32,374 nucleotides of DNA from JBOGTC01 sp050692055 (GCA_050692055.1 JBOGTC010000085.1:1-32374), one strand, 5' to 3'; counted from the stretch's first letter, positions 7,652 through 15,472 are shown. Notes: generated from the letters alone by a model not told the origin. Made by a program: numbers and translations.

Positions 7652-8130
7652 CCCTCGGATTCGCTGTCGGCCCGTGGCTCCAGGATCACGACAGCGGTCT
7701 CGGACGACCTCAGCGTGGCATACCCGTCGACATCGTCCCCCATGTCGCGCCATCTGGCCCACAGGCGTGCCCTCTCGTCCCCCTCGGCCGCGCGTGCCCT
7801 CACCGCGCGCGTCCCATCGGCCAGCGCGACCCTGGCATCCGGATGCGCCTGGAGGTTGAGCCACCAGGCCGGCTCGCCATCGGCCCAGCCGTTCATCGCC
7901 ATGGTGACCAGGTTCGGACCGTCCTCGTAGTAACCGAGGATCGCCGCGCGCTGCCTGCCGGTGCGGCGCCCGATCGTCGAGAGGCGCATCGTCCCCCATC
8001 GGTTGGCCTTCGGACGCCAGAGCCCGAATCGGCCGGCGGTGAGCCGGTGGATGGCGCGGTGCACCACCCAGGCGAGGCGGACGAACCAGCGAGGAGGCAG
8101 TCGCGGGGCTCGGTCACGTTCTACGGACAC
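7648..8130 (-). CDS. Nitroreductase/DDN family F420-type oxidoreductase
   Basis: 160 aa, split-barrel protein of the deazaflavin-dependent nitroreductase (DDN) family. The conserved core is visible: an N-terminal amphipathic helix (WFVRLAWVVHRAIHRLTAGR), TMRLSTIGRRTGRQRAAILG, then VTMAMNGWADGEPAWWLNLQ, HPDARVALADGTRAVRARAA and WARWRDMGDDVDGYATL. These enzymes usually take F420H2 and reduce or bind hydrophobic substrates at the membrane. GTG start at 8130 with a modest AAGGA upstream. Its 5' end overlaps the solute-binding-protein gene by 17 nt on the same strand, so the two are co-transcribed. Confidence 0.85.
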   Translation of the reverse strand: MSVERDRAPRLPPRWFVRLAWVVHRAIHRLTAGRFGLWRPKANRWGTMRLSTIGRRTGRQRAAILGYYEDGPNLVTMAMNGWADGEPAWWLNLQAHPDARVALADGTRAVRARAAEGDERARLWARWRDMGDDVDGYATLRSSETAVVILEPRADSESEG

Positions 8131-8944
8131 GGGGAGGACGTCCTTGGCGCATGCGCCCTAGAGCAGGTGGCAGCTCGTCGCTCGTGAACCCGTAGTGTGC
8201 CATGAGAGCCTGATGCTCGGGACTGCCCAGGTATCGGTCGAGGATGGAATTGACGATCGCCGTGAGGTCAGGAGTGCTCATGCTGAACCCGAACGCACCG
8301 CGTGGGGAGGCTGCTCGGGACCCGATAGGCTCGTCGGCAACCGCCGCCAGGCCGCTCCCGGACTCGACGTACGCGCGGTTGCCGATGGCGGTGCTCGCGA
8401 ATGCGGCGACGCGGCCCTCGCGGACGGCGGCCGCGGCGGTGCCCTGATCGGGGTACTCGACGATGCGGTGCTCCGGAATCCCGGCGTCCAACGCGGTGCG
8501 GCGCTGGATCGTGCCGCGGACGACGGCGAGCAGCGCCATGGCATCACGCGCGATCGATTCGTAGCTCCTGAGCCTGGCTGCGTCGCCGGGACGAACGATG
8601 AGACCGTCGCGGGCTGCCCAGATGGCTCGGCTGAAGTCGACCAGGGCTGCTCGCTCCTCGGTGATGAACATGGCCGTGCTCATCTGCCACCGTCCGTCCA
8701 GGAGCCCGGGTATCAGCTCGGCAAACGCTGTGAGCGAGTAGTCGATCGTCGCGACGCCCGCCACGGTGAGCACGTGATGGGCGAGCTCCATGTCACACCC
8801 TGCCGGCCTGGAGCCCGCGGGGCGGCGGATGCCGAAGGGAGGCTCATCCAGGTACGCGACGACGACGCGCTCATGCCACCACGGGGCGGTCCCTTCTTGG
8901 GCTGAACGGCTATCCCGCGCAGGGATCCTTCTCGCGGGCGTCAC
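8114..8944 (-). CDS. Solute-binding protein family 3 (SBP_bac_3), no signal peptide visible
   Basis: 276 aa from the GTG at 8944, which has GGGAG 6-7 nt upstream; an ATG 12 codons earlier lacks such a site. The fold is that of a type II periplasmic binding protein: VVVAYLDEPPFGIRRPAG, GCDMELAHHVLTVAGV, the hinge and ligand region GLLDGRWQMSTAMFITEERA, ALVDFSRAIWAARDGLIVRP, then a second domain with VVRGTIQRRTALDAGIP and VREGRVAAFASTAIGNRAYV. Relatives bind polar amino acids or ectoine for ABC import. Here the N-terminus is charged, with no hydrophobic core or lipobox, and no permease or ATPase lies nearby. It may be an intracellular sensor-like derivative. It overlaps the DDN-family gene downstream. 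Confidence 0.75.
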   Translation of the reverse strand: MTPARRIPARDSRSAQEGTAPWWHERVVVAYLDEPPFGIRRPAGSRPAGCDMELAHHVLTVAGVATIDYSLTAFAELIPGLLDGRWQMSTAMFITEERAALVDFSRAIWAARDGLIVRPGDAARLRSYESIARDAMALLAVVRGTIQRRTALDAGIPEHRIVEYPDQGTAAAAVREGRVAAFASTAIGNRAYVESGSGLAAVADEPIGSRAASPRGAFGFSMSTPDLTAIVNSILDRYLGSPEHQALMAHYGFTSDELPPALGRMRQGRPPRVRRT

Positions 8945-9016
8945 GGTGTTCTCCCGAATGATCCTCGGATTGTCGCGCATGGTCCAGGGAGCGCGACGAT
9001 CTCCGATCCAGCCTAT

Positions 9017-10366
9017 CTACGGCGCTGGGGCGATGTTCTGGTTGAGGTGGAAGACGTTCTCCGGATCGTACCGGCGCTTCAGGGCGGCCAGCCGGGCGAG
9101 CTTGGCGTCACCGTACGCCCGCCTCACTCCATCCTCGCCCTCATCAAACAGCGCGTTGACGTAAACGCCGCTCGCGAACGGCTCGAGCGCGGCGCCGAAC
9201 GCGCGCGCCGACGCCATCCGCTCCTCGTCCTCGGCCGGATCGGCCCATGTCTGCCGCCCGAAGAACTCGACCAGCGCGTCGCGGTGGCTGAACGCCGAGT
9301 CCTCGTTGGCGACCTCACCGATGGCGCCGCCGTAGGCCTGGAAGCCGCCCGCGGCGACCCGGCTCCAGTCGGCCCCGTCCGCTGTGTTGACGCCGCGGGT
9401 GAGGAACGCATCGATCGCCGCGTCGGAGAGCTCGGTCAGGTAGTGGCCTGCAGCGTACCGCCGCAGCCCGTGGTGATGCCGGTCGTCGCCGATGGTCTGG
9501 AGGTCGAGGTAGCTCATCGCGCGGACCGATTCATCGCGTGGGGACCCGATGCTGCGCATGGTCCGCAGGTAGGCCATCCCCTCGTCGGGGTCGCCGACCC
9601 ACACGTAGCCGATGACGACCATCGGTCGTCCGCCGACCGTCACGGCGTCGGCCGTGAGCGTGGCCTCCCGCGGTGCATCGGGGAGCAGGTCGCGCCAGCG
9701 ACGCATCGGCTCCGCGGAGTCCTCCGCGTCGAACATGAGCTCCACAACCAGCGCGTGCCCGGCGACCGGATGGAGGCGGAACTCGAACTCGGTCACCACC
9801 CCGAAGTTGCCTCCGCCGCCGCGCAGCCCCCAGAACAGGTCGGCGTGGTCCGTCGCGGTGGCGCGGATGATCTCGCCGTCGGCCGTGACGACCATGAATG
9901 CCTCGACGTTGTCGCAGGCGAGCCCGACCTGCCGGGCCAGCCATCCCATCCCGCCGCCGAGGGTGAGCCCTCCGACGCCGGTGTGCGACACGTTGCCGGC
10001 CGTCGTCGCCAGGCCATGCGCCTGCGCCGCGCGATCCAGGAACCGGAGGAGCGCGCCGCCGCCCACCACGGCCCGCCGGGCATCGGGGTCGACGCGCACG
10101 GAGTCCATCGGCGTGAGATCGACCATCAGGCCGTCCTGGGGCACCGACAGGCCGAGCACGCTGTGCCCGCCGCACTTCACGCCGATCTCGAGGTCGCGCT
10201 CCCGGGCGTGGCGGATGGCAGCGGCGACGTCAGCCGCGCTCGTGCAGCGTGCGATGAGCGCCGGGCGGCGATCGACCATCGCGTTCCAGACCTCGCGATG
10301 CGCGTGGTAGCCGTCGTCCTCCGGAGCGATGAGTGTGCCTTCGAGCCCCGAAATCGCCTGCACCAT
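9017..10366 (-). CDS. FAD-linked oxidase, berberine-bridge (BBE) type (paralogue)
   Basis: 449 aa. Domain order is the same as in the oxidase at 3673-5097: RPALIARCTSAADVAAAIRH, the flavinylation loop KCGGHSVLG (covalent His), VSHTGVGGLTLGGGMGWLAR, LRGGGGNFGVVTEFEFRL, a substrate domain, and the BBE tail ALKRRYDPENVFHLNQNI. Again no second cysteinyl site is visible, so the flavin is probably held by His only. The ATG at 10366 is chosen because AAGGAGG lies 8 nt upstream; an earlier start at 10393 would read through that site. The two oxidases are clearly related but diverged, so this is an old duplication rather than a recent one. Substrate unknown. Confidence 0.92.
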   Translation of the reverse strand: MVQAISGLEGTLIAPEDDGYHAHREVWNAMVDRRPALIARCTSAADVAAAIRHARERDLEIGVKCGGHSVLGLSVPQDGLMVDLTPMDSVRVDPDARRAVVGGGALLRFLDRAAQAHGLATTAGNVSHTGVGGLTLGGGMGWLARQVGLACDNVEAFMVVTADGEIIRATATDHADLFWGLRGGGGNFGVVTEFEFRLHPVAGHALVVELMFDAEDSAEPMRRWRDLLPDAPREATLTADAVTVGGRPMVVIGYVWVGDPDEGMAYLRTMRSIGSPRDESVRAMSYLDLQTIGDDRHHHGLRRYAAGHYLTELSDAAIDAFLTRGVNTADGADWSRVAAGGFQAYGGAIGEVANEDSAFSHRDALVEFFGRQTWADPAEDEERMASARAFGAALEPFASGVYVNALFDEGEDGVRRAYGDAKLARLAALKRRYDPENVFHLNQNIAPAP

Positions 10367-10488
10367 GCTCAGTGCCTCCTTCGCATGCCCCAAAGACTGC
10401 CGGGCACGGCGAGACTCATCGGTCCTGGTCGCTGCAGGGAGGCCAGGCGCAACACAGATGACTCTTCGCCGGGTAGCCGGGGACGGCC

Positions 10489-11004
10489 TCAGCGGTCGAA
10501 GCGGAAGCGGGTCGGGTCCTTCGCGATGTCGGTCCAGGAGATCACCTTCCGTGGGCGGATCGCGATCGCGCCGCGGCTCTTGTAGACCGCGGCCGTCAGT
10601 CCGTACTCCGGAAACTTCGCGTTCGATGCCTCGGCGAGGCTTTCGGCGAGGTCAGCCCCCATGCCCGTCATGACCTCGGCGTTGCCCTCGACGATGATGA
10701 CGTCGTCCAAGCCGTCGAGGTGCACGCTGACGTGCGAGTTGGTGGCGAGCTCGTGGACCCACCGCGTCTCCGGGCTGCCGCCCACGTAGATGACGCCATC
10801 GACATACACGCCGTCGATCGGGCGGACGCGCGGACGACCGCTCTCCCCCACCGTCGCGATCCAGTACACGCGGTCACGGGTAAGGCGGTCCTCGACGTGG
10901 CTCCAATCAACGAACTCGCTCGCCTTCGAGGTGCCGTACGAGACCGGAATGCCTGGCCGATCGATGCGAGGGGCGCCGACCGAGCTGGGCCTCGGGTTGG
11001 CCAT
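10489..11004 (-). CDS. Pyridoxamine 5'-phosphate oxidase-fold (PPOX) protein
   Basis: 171 aa, one flavin- or F420-binding split barrel. Signature elements: WSHVEDRLTRDRVYWIATVG, GRPRVRPIDGVYVDGVIYVG, the strand-helix GSPETRWVHELATNSHVSVH and DDVIIVEGNAEVM. This subfamily (PPOX class, often F420-dependent in actinobacteria and chloroflexi) reduces or binds small aromatic or heterocyclic compounds. The ATG at 11004 has AGGAG 6 nt away. The upstream flavin oxidase gene is on the same strand only 120 bp downstream of this one, so one transcript could carry both. Confidence 0.85.
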   Translation of the reverse strand: MANPRPSSVGAPRIDRPGIPVSYGTSKASEFVDWSHVEDRLTRDRVYWIATVGESGRPRVRPIDGVYVDGVIYVGGSPETRWVHELATNSHVSVHLDGLDDVIIVEGNAEVMTGMGADLAESLAEASNAKFPEYGLTAAVYKSRGAIAIRPRKVISWTDIAKDPTRFRFDR

Positions 11005-11098
11005 CTGTCTCTCCTGGGATCGTTCGGCGAACACGCTAGCAGCGCGACGGTCCATCCGCTGCCGCCCGGCGTGACCACGATGCATGCTCGTTAGTTGA

Positions 11099-11104
11099 TA
11101 TCGT
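11099..11104 (+). promoter_or_regulatory. Likely -10 box of a leaderless mRNA
   Basis: TATCGT, then 7 nt, then the GTG at 11112. There is no Shine-Dalgarno for any of the candidate starts of this gene, and this spacing decides the start I prefer. Confidence 0.4.
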
Positions 11105-11111
11105 GGGTCCC

Positions 11112-11723
11112 GTGAATGACCTGGCGATGCCCGAGATCGTTCCGGCCACGGTCGACCGGTGGTCCGACGTGAGCGAGCTGCTGGGCGTGAGCGGCGAGGG
11201 CGGCTGCTGGTGCCAGGCCTGGCGCGGCGCCGATGCGAAGGCGCTGGCGGGCGGCAGGTCGAGACCCGAGCTCCTCCGCACGCAGATGCTGGGCGGGCCG
11301 CCGGCGCCCGGCTACCTCGCCTACATTGACGGCGTGCCGGTCGGCTGGGTCGGCGTGGGCGTTCGGACCGAGACCCCCCGCCTCAAGCAGTCGCGCACGA
11401 TCCCGGCGATCGACGACCTCCCGGTGTGGTCCATCGGCTGCTTCCGCATCCGCTCGGGCTATCGCCGGCGCGGGATCGCCAAGGCTCTGCTCGGCGGTGT
11501 CGTCGAGGCAGCGCGACGCGCGGGTGCTCCAGGCGTTGAGGCCTACCCGATCGATCCCGAAGGACGTCGCGTCGAGGTGGGGGCAGGCTTCGTCGGGATC
11601 GCCTCGATGTTCGATGCGGCCGGCTTCCGCCGTGTCCTGATCACCGATGCCGTGAGCGGCGGCTTCCCCCGCCTCCTCGTCCGCCTTGATCTCCCTGACC
11701 GCGGCACCCGACCGGTCAACTAG
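11112..11723 (+). CDS. GNAT-family N-acetyltransferase, CWC type
   Basis: 203 aa. The N-terminus has the GCWCQAW motif (two Cys) found in a distinct GNAT group. The acetyl-CoA site is PVWSIGCFRIRSGYRRRGIA followed by KALLGGVVEAARRAGAPGVE, with RRRGIA as the phosphate-binding R/Q-x-x-G-x-A loop. The C-terminal strand SMFDAAGFRRV is also typical. Acceptor substrate unknown. A GTG at 11103 and an ATG at 11127 are alternatives. A paralogue with the same CWC motif lies at 15872-16468. The gene is followed 9 nt later by an orphan gene on the same strand, so they probably share a transcript. Confidence 0.85.
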   Translation: MNDLAMPEIVPATVDRWSDVSELLGVSGEGGCWCQAWRGADAKALAGGRSRPELLRTQMLGGPPAPGYLAYIDGVPVGWVGVGVRTETPRLKQSRTIPAIDDLPVWSIGCFRIRSGYRRRGIAKALLGGVVEAARRAGAPGVEAYPIDPEGRRVEVGAGFVGIASMFDAAGFRRVLITDAVSGGFPRLLVRLDLPDRGTRPVN

Positions 11724-11732
11724 GACTACGAC

Positions 11733-12458
11733 ATGGGGAGCGCGACGGCTCATGCCACCACGGTCGCGCGATTGGCGCACTTCCTCCTCGACGGTGCCAC
11801 AACAGACGCGTGGGCCGAGGAGCTGGCTGGATGGCTGGCCGGCTCGGCGCGGTTCCGTGCGTTCGCCGAGGCGCACCGCGACAAGATCCGCAAGAAGCTG
11901 CGCGGTGCGGCGGACGCGGAGGCGCGACGGGACGTTCGTGCGGAGCTGCGCGCGGCGCACCTGCTGCTGGCGGATCGGCGGATCGAGCTGACATTTGAGG
12001 CGTACGGGTCGGCGAAGGGCGGGCCGGACTTCACCGTCGCATTCCGGGGCGAGCGGCTCTTCAACCTCGAAGTTACGAGGCTGCGCCGGGCGCCTGGCGC
12101 GGGTTACGCCGGGTCGCTGCTGGCGAAGCTCCGTCAGCTGCCGCCGAGCGTGCCGAACGCGATCCTCGTCGCGATCGATGGCGACAGCGCCGAGTCATTC
12201 GACGTCGCCGCGGCGACGCGCGCACTCCGGGACCGTGCCGACGCGAAGGACGAGGCGTTCTTCGTCAGTCGGGGCTTCGACGGGACGCGTGGCTTCTACC
12301 AGCGATATCTGCGGCTCGGCGCGGTGCTGGTGTGGTGCGAGGGCGCGGCTGCCGAGGCGCGCGCGGCGCTATGGTGCAACCGCTCAGCGCGCATCGCGGT
12401 GCCCGACCGGGCCGCGCGGGCCTGCCTGGCCTGCCTTCGAGCTACATCGGGCTCATGA
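11733..12458 (+). CDS. Hypothetical protein with a possible PD-(D/E)XK-like core
   Basis: 241 aa, not assigned to a named family. Residues 1-90 are helical and charged (AWAEELAGWLAGSARFRAFA, AEARRDVRAELRAAHLLL). Residues 88-115 read FEAYGSAKGGPDFTVAFRG then RLFNLEVTRL: a PD followed about 15 residues later by E-x-T at the end of a strand, with an acidic helix before it. That spacing resembles the PD-(D/E)XK nuclease core with Lys replaced. Later strands include NAILVAIDGDS and LGAVLVWCEG. This is a pattern judgement, not a family match. It follows a GNAT gene by 9 nt, and its 3' end overlaps the convergent VOC gene by 17 nt. No partner such as a methyltransferase or helicase is nearby. Confidence 0.55.
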   Translation: MGSATAHATTVARLAHFLLDGATTDAWAEELAGWLAGSARFRAFAEAHRDKIRKKLRGAADAEARRDVRAELRAAHLLLADRRIELTFEAYGSAKGGPDFTVAFRGERLFNLEVTRLRRAPGAGYAGSLLAKLRQLPPSVPNAILVAIDGDSAESFDVAAATRALRDRADAKDEAFFVSRGFDGTRGFYQRYLRLGAVLVWCEGAAAEARAALWCNRSARIAVPDRAARACLACLRATSGS

Positions 12459-12795
12459 GCTGGAAGTAGTTGTCGTCCGGATCCGAGAAGGTGGCGATCC
12501 ATCCGTCAGGCGACCCATCGGGGCCGTAGGGCTCTCGGATGACCGTTGCGCCGGCGGCCACGAGCCGGTCGAATTCGCCCTTGACGTCGGCGCTTTCGAT
12601 GTTCCAGATCAGCCTCCCCGGGTGCGCATTCTTCCCGGTCACCTCGTCGTGTGGCCCGATGGCGATCCAGCCGGTGCCGATCTGCCAGCCGCTGTAGCCG
12701 CCATCCTCGAACATGGGCTTGCCGAACAGCCTGGCGTAGTAGTCCACCAGGCGCTTTGGGTCCTCGGACCCGATCAAGAGGCTGTTGAAGTTCAT
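12442..12795 (-). CDS. VOC (glyoxalase-fold) protein
   Basis: 117 aa. Typical VOC layout: NFNSLLIGSEDPKRLVDYYA, RLFGKPMFEDGGYSGWQIG, IAIGPHDEVTGKN, then LIWNIESADVKGEFDRLVAA and the ending TFSDPDDNYFQLMSPM. Putative metal or ligand residues of the fold (Glu/His positions) cannot be assigned with certainty. The ATG at 12795 has AAGGAG 5 nt upstream, so the longer open frame is not used. Its 3' end overlaps the orphan gene on the other strand by 17 nt. Confidence 0.85.
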   Translation of the reverse strand: MNFNSLLIGSEDPKRLVDYYARLFGKPMFEDGGYSGWQIGTGWIAIGPHDEVTGKNAHPGRLIWNIESADVKGEFDRLVAAGATVIREPYGPDGSPDGWIATFSDPDDNYFQLMSPM

Positions 12796-12957
12796 GCCGT
12801 CTCCTTCCGGAAGATCATGCGTTCGATGTCGCTGATATGACGGCTGCAAGCGGCGAACCTCATCGGTGCCAGCGCCGAGGGAGTCCCGGTCACATCGGCC
12901 CAGGCCGTTCCGTACTCATAGCAACCACGCTCTTCTGTGGAGAACGGAACCACCACG

Positions 12958-13365
12958 ATGATCAATCCCACCGCGCGCGGTCTGCTCACCGGCGTCATCG
13001 TCGAGCTGACGGCCGCCACCGCCTATCTCCATTTCAGCCTGGGCGGAACGCTCTTCCTGCTCAACGCCGCCGGCTACGTCGCGCTTGGCGCCGCGTACGC
13101 CATCAGCGCTGTTGCTCCGATCCCGATCGTTCGGCGCTTCAGCTGGCTGCCGCGCCTCGGCCTGGCGGCGTACACGCTCGTCACCATCGGCGCGTACCTG
13201 CTGATGGGCCCGTATTTCGCCTTGGGCTGGATCGCCAAGGGTATCGAGCTCGCCATCATCGGCCTCGTGCTCGCCGACCTGCTGGTCACCTACGGAAGCC
13301 CCGCGAGCCTGATCCGTGCCGCCGAGGAGTCGTTCGCGCCGCCACCATCGCGGAGGGGGACCTGA
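12958..13365 (+). CDS. Conserved-looking four-helix membrane protein
   Basis: 135 aa with four hydrophobic segments: about residues 7-27 (GLLTGVIVELTAATAYLHFS), 33-53 (LFLLNAAGYVALGAAYAISA), 64-88 (LGLAAYTLVTIGAYLLMGPY) and 92-110 (GIELAIIGLVLADLLVTYG). The remaining tail is short and polar. A GTG at 12937 is an alternative start; the ATG has only a weak GGA-type site. It is followed 3 nt after its stop by a J-domain gene, which indicates one operon and perhaps a shared membrane location. No catalytic motif seen. Confidence 0.7.
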   Translation: MINPTARGLLTGVIVELTAATAYLHFSLGGTLFLLNAAGYVALGAAYAISAVAPIPIVRRFSWLPRLGLAAYTLVTIGAYLLMGPYFALGWIAKGIELAIIGLVLADLLVTYGSPASLIRAAEESFAPPPSRRGT

Positions 13366-13368
13366 CCG

Positions 13369-13818
13369 ATGCCACACGGCACCCTCGATCCGCATGCGGA
13401 GCTCGGCGTCGCCCCGAACGCCACCCCGCAGCAGGTTGCACGCGCGTATCGGCGCTTGGCCAAGCGGCACCACCCCGATCTTCATCGAGAGCCAGCGGCA
13501 GCCGAACGGATGCAGCGCATAAACCACGCGTGGCAGATCCTCTCGAGGCCCGGCGCGCGCGCTCGCCACGATGCAGGTGCACGATCGGCTGCGACAGCCC
13601 GCGCGGGCCATTGGGCGCCGCCTTTCGAATCGGCCGCCCGGACGACGCGGCGGCCAGCCGGATCGGCGATGCCCAGGACGCGCCGTCCTCCGCGACCCGA
13701 GCCCGCGGATCCGCACTTCGGAGACAGCGGCTGGGTGACCCTGGCCGTTTCGGCTCTCCTGGCACTCCTCCTACTCGTCGGGACGTACCTGGGATCGGTG
13801 TCCCGCGCCGTGCCCTAG
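13369..13818 (+). CDS. J-domain protein with C-terminal membrane helix
   Basis: 149 aa. Residues 7-65 are a J domain: DPHAELGVAPNATPQQVARA, YRRLAKRHHPDLH with the HPD tripeptide needed to stimulate DnaK ATPase, then RMQRINHAWQILSRPGARA. A low-complexity Pro/Arg/Ala linker (about 70-118) leads to one hydrophobic helix (VTLAVSALLALLLLVGTYL) close to the C-terminus, so the J domain probably faces the cytoplasm from the membrane. It lacks the Gly/Phe and zinc domains of DnaJ. It starts 3 nt after the preceding membrane-protein gene. Confidence 0.8.
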   Translation: MPHGTLDPHAELGVAPNATPQQVARAYRRLAKRHHPDLHREPAAAERMQRINHAWQILSRPGARARHDAGARSAATARAGHWAPPFESAARTTRRPAGSAMPRTRRPPRPEPADPHFGDSGWVTLAVSALLALLLLVGTYLGSVSRAVP

Positions 13819-13926
13819 CTGTCAGCACGCGCTTCATCGGTTCACCGATGAGTTTCTCGGGAAGTCGACGTTTCACCTCGTAGACATCGGCATACTCTCA
13901 GCCGCTCAGGTCAAGGAGATAGATAC

Positions 13927-14344
13927 GTGGACTTCAAGCTCGAGCTCGTGGTGCTTCCCGTCGCGGACGTGGACCGTGCCAAGGACTTCTACGTCGACAA
14001 GATGGGCTTCACCCTCGACGTCGATCACCGCGCCAGCGATGCCTTCCGCGTCGTGCAGCTGACGCCGCCGGGTTCGGCCTGCTCGATCACCATTGGTACG
14101 GGCATCACGCAGGTCGCGCCGGGCACGTACCAGGGTCTGCATCTCATCGTGACCGATATACGAGGCGGCGCGAGCCGCGCTCGTCGAGCGCGGCGTCGAG
14201 GTCAGCGAGCCGTTCCACTTCGGGGCGGACGGGCAGACGACAGGGCTCGATCCGAAGCGCGCGGATTACGGCACGTTCAAGTCCCTCAGCGATCCCGACG
14301 GCAACGGCTGGCTCGTCCAGGAAGTCAAGCACCATGCCCGATGA
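13927..14344 (+). CDS. VOC (glyoxalase-fold) protein, interrupted by one frameshift
   Basis: About 138 aa if an extra A near 14160 is removed. Frame one gives FKLELVVLPVADVDRAKDFY, VDKMGFTLDVDHRASDAFRV, CSITIGTG and GLHLIVTDI. The match then resumes one base over with EAARAALVERGVEVSEPFHF, GLDPKRADYGTFKSLSDPDG and NGWLVQEV, ending at TGA 14342-14344. The expected GATATCGAGGCG reads GATATACGAGGCG here. Since everything else is intact, this may be an assembly error. GTG start with AAGGAG about 9 nt upstream. The following gene begins inside its last codons. Confidence 0.75.
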
Positions 14345-14741
14345 GCGCGGCGGCCTGAGCATTGCGCCGATGACCTTCGATTCCGCCACCCTCGCCAGGC
14401 TGCGCGACGTGCGCGAGGTCGAGATCGAGACGACGTCGCCGGCAGGCGCCACGCACCGAGCCATCATCTGGGTCGTCGCCGACCAGCACGACGCCTTCGT
14501 CCGGTCCTGGCGCGGACGGCGCGGGCGCTGGTATCGCGAGCTGCGCGACCACCCTGAGGGCGCGCTGCTGATCGGCGACGACCGCATCCCCGTCCGCGCC
14601 GTGGCGGCCACCGAGCCGGCGGTGATCGAGCTGGTGAGCTATCTGCTGGAGGCGAAGTACGGCCGGACGAGCCGTGCGAGCACGCAGTCCATGCTCCTTC
14701 CCGAGACGCTGCCCACCACGATGCGCCTGCAGCCTGCCTGA
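14334..14741 (+). CDS. DUF2255 family protein
   Basis: 135 aa. Matches my memory of DUF2255: LARLRDVREVEIETTSPAGA, IIWVVADQHDAFVRSWRGRR, GRWYRELRDHPEGALLIGDD, and a terminal TSRASTQSMLLPETLPTTMR. The family resembles small FMN/F420-type beta barrels such as DDN proteins, but no activity is established. The ATG at 14334 overlaps the end of the VOC gene by 11 nt, suggesting coupling; an internal ATG at 14370 directly before the conserved part is also possible. No Shine-Dalgarno is apparent for either. Confidence 0.75.
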   Translation: MPDERGGLSIAPMTFDSATLARLRDVREVEIETTSPAGATHRAIIWVVADQHDAFVRSWRGRRGRWYRELRDHPEGALLIGDDRIPVRAVAATEPAVIELVSYLLEAKYGRTSRASTQSMLLPETLPTTMRLQPA

Positions 14742-14789
14742 CGGTGTTGCAATCAGGCCACCTTGCGCACACGAGTCATACTATGGGTC

Positions 14790-14906
14790 GGTGCGGGTGA
14801 TGACCTGAGCCAGAGCGTAGTGTCCCGGGGCTTATGGGCCTACCGCGCGGCTTGAGGCGTTTCGCCTCAGTACAATGCGCGCCCCACAAATTGTCTCACC
14901 CGCACC
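14790..14906. repeat. 117-nt structured element with 11-bp terminal inverted repeats
   Basis: GGTGCGGGTGA (14790-14800) and TCACCCGCACC (14896-14906) are perfect inverted repeats. Inside are GGGGC against GCCCC, GCGCG against CGCGC, and a tight hairpin TGAGGCG-TTT-CGCCTCA (14853-14869). The gap 14742-14916 has no other feature. It could be a small non-coding RNA, a two-way terminator for the DUF2255 and vapC genes that converge here, or a MITE-like palindromic unit. There is no T run after the last stem. Confidence 0.5.
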
Positions 14907-14916
14907 TTCTCACCCC

Positions 14917-15258
14917 TCAGCGGATTCGAAGGCCCTCGACCTGCGCGAAGTCCCGTGCATTGCGGGTCACCAGCGCCAGCCGATGCCGCATTGCGGTGGC
15001 CGCGATCAGCGCATCCGGCAGGCGGATCGAGCCAGTCCGGCACAGACGCCCGGCACGCTCGGCTATCGAGCGATCCACCGACAGCTCGGTGAACGGTTCG
15101 AGCAGGCGGCGTACGCGACGCTCCTCCGTGCCACGCCCCGCGAACAGTTCGGCGCGCGTGATCGATGACACATGGACGTCGTCGTCCGCCGGGACGAATG
15201 CCCTATGCCCACGCAGGTGATCGACGAGGACGTCGCTATCGACCAGAACCTTGGCCAC
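14917..15258 (-). CDS. vapC: VapC-type PIN-domain ribonuclease toxin
   Basis: 113 aa from the GTG at 15258. PIN fold with the acidic Mg-binding residues visible: D7 in VLVDSDVLVDHLRG, E37 in SSITRAELFAG, D82 in RLPDALIAATAMRH and an Asp or Asn near 100-103 in VTRNARDF. PIN toxins cleave tRNA or rRNA when freed from the antitoxin. The gene overlaps the antitoxin gene by 23 nt, the usual vapBC layout, so translation is coupled. The substrate RNA cannot be predicted. Confidence 0.88.
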   Translation of the reverse strand: MAKVLVDSDVLVDHLRGHRAFVPADDDVHVSSITRAELFAGRGTEERRVRRLLEPFTELSVDRSIAERAGRLCRTGSIRLPDALIAATAMRHRLALVTRNARDFAQVEGLRIR

Positions 15259-15472
15259 GTTCCCACTCGTCTCGATCCGGCAGCTCGAGGTCAGGCAGTG
15301 TTCCGAACGTCTCATCCAGAGCAGCCTGCACGTCAGGCCGGTCATCGGTGAGGTAGGCGTCAACAGCTTCGCGAATCACCCGGGCGAGCGGCGCGCCCGT
15401 CCGTCGTGCGCGAGCATCCAGTCGCCGCCGCTGGTCATCGGTCAGATAGATCTGCGTTCGTACGCTTGCCAT
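15236..15472 (-). CDS. vapB: VapB-type ribbon-helix-helix antitoxin
   Basis: 78 aa. N-terminal ribbon-helix-helix DNA-binding domain: SVRTQIYLTDDQRRRLDARA, then RRTGAPLARVIREAVDAYLT. The acidic C-terminal tail (LDETFGTLPDLELPDRDEWE) is the expected toxin-blocking segment. A longer open frame upstream is not used: the ATG at 15472 has TATACT 9 nt upstream and no Shine-Dalgarno, suggesting a leaderless mRNA. It precedes vapC on the same strand and probably represses the operon through the palindrome at 15472-15487. Confidence 0.85.
   Translation of the reverse strand: MASVRTQIYLTDDQRRRLDARARRTGAPLARVIREAVDAYLTDDRPDVQAALDETFGTLPDLELPDRDEWERGQGSGR

Noticed and set aside
9047..10585. 512-codon plus-strand open frame
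   Set aside because: Antisense to the second flavin oxidase, low-complexity translation.
14790..14906. Signal-recognition-particle RNA or other housekeeping RNA
   Set aside because: The length is right for a bacterial SRP RNA, but the conserved GGAAG tip and partner loop are absent.
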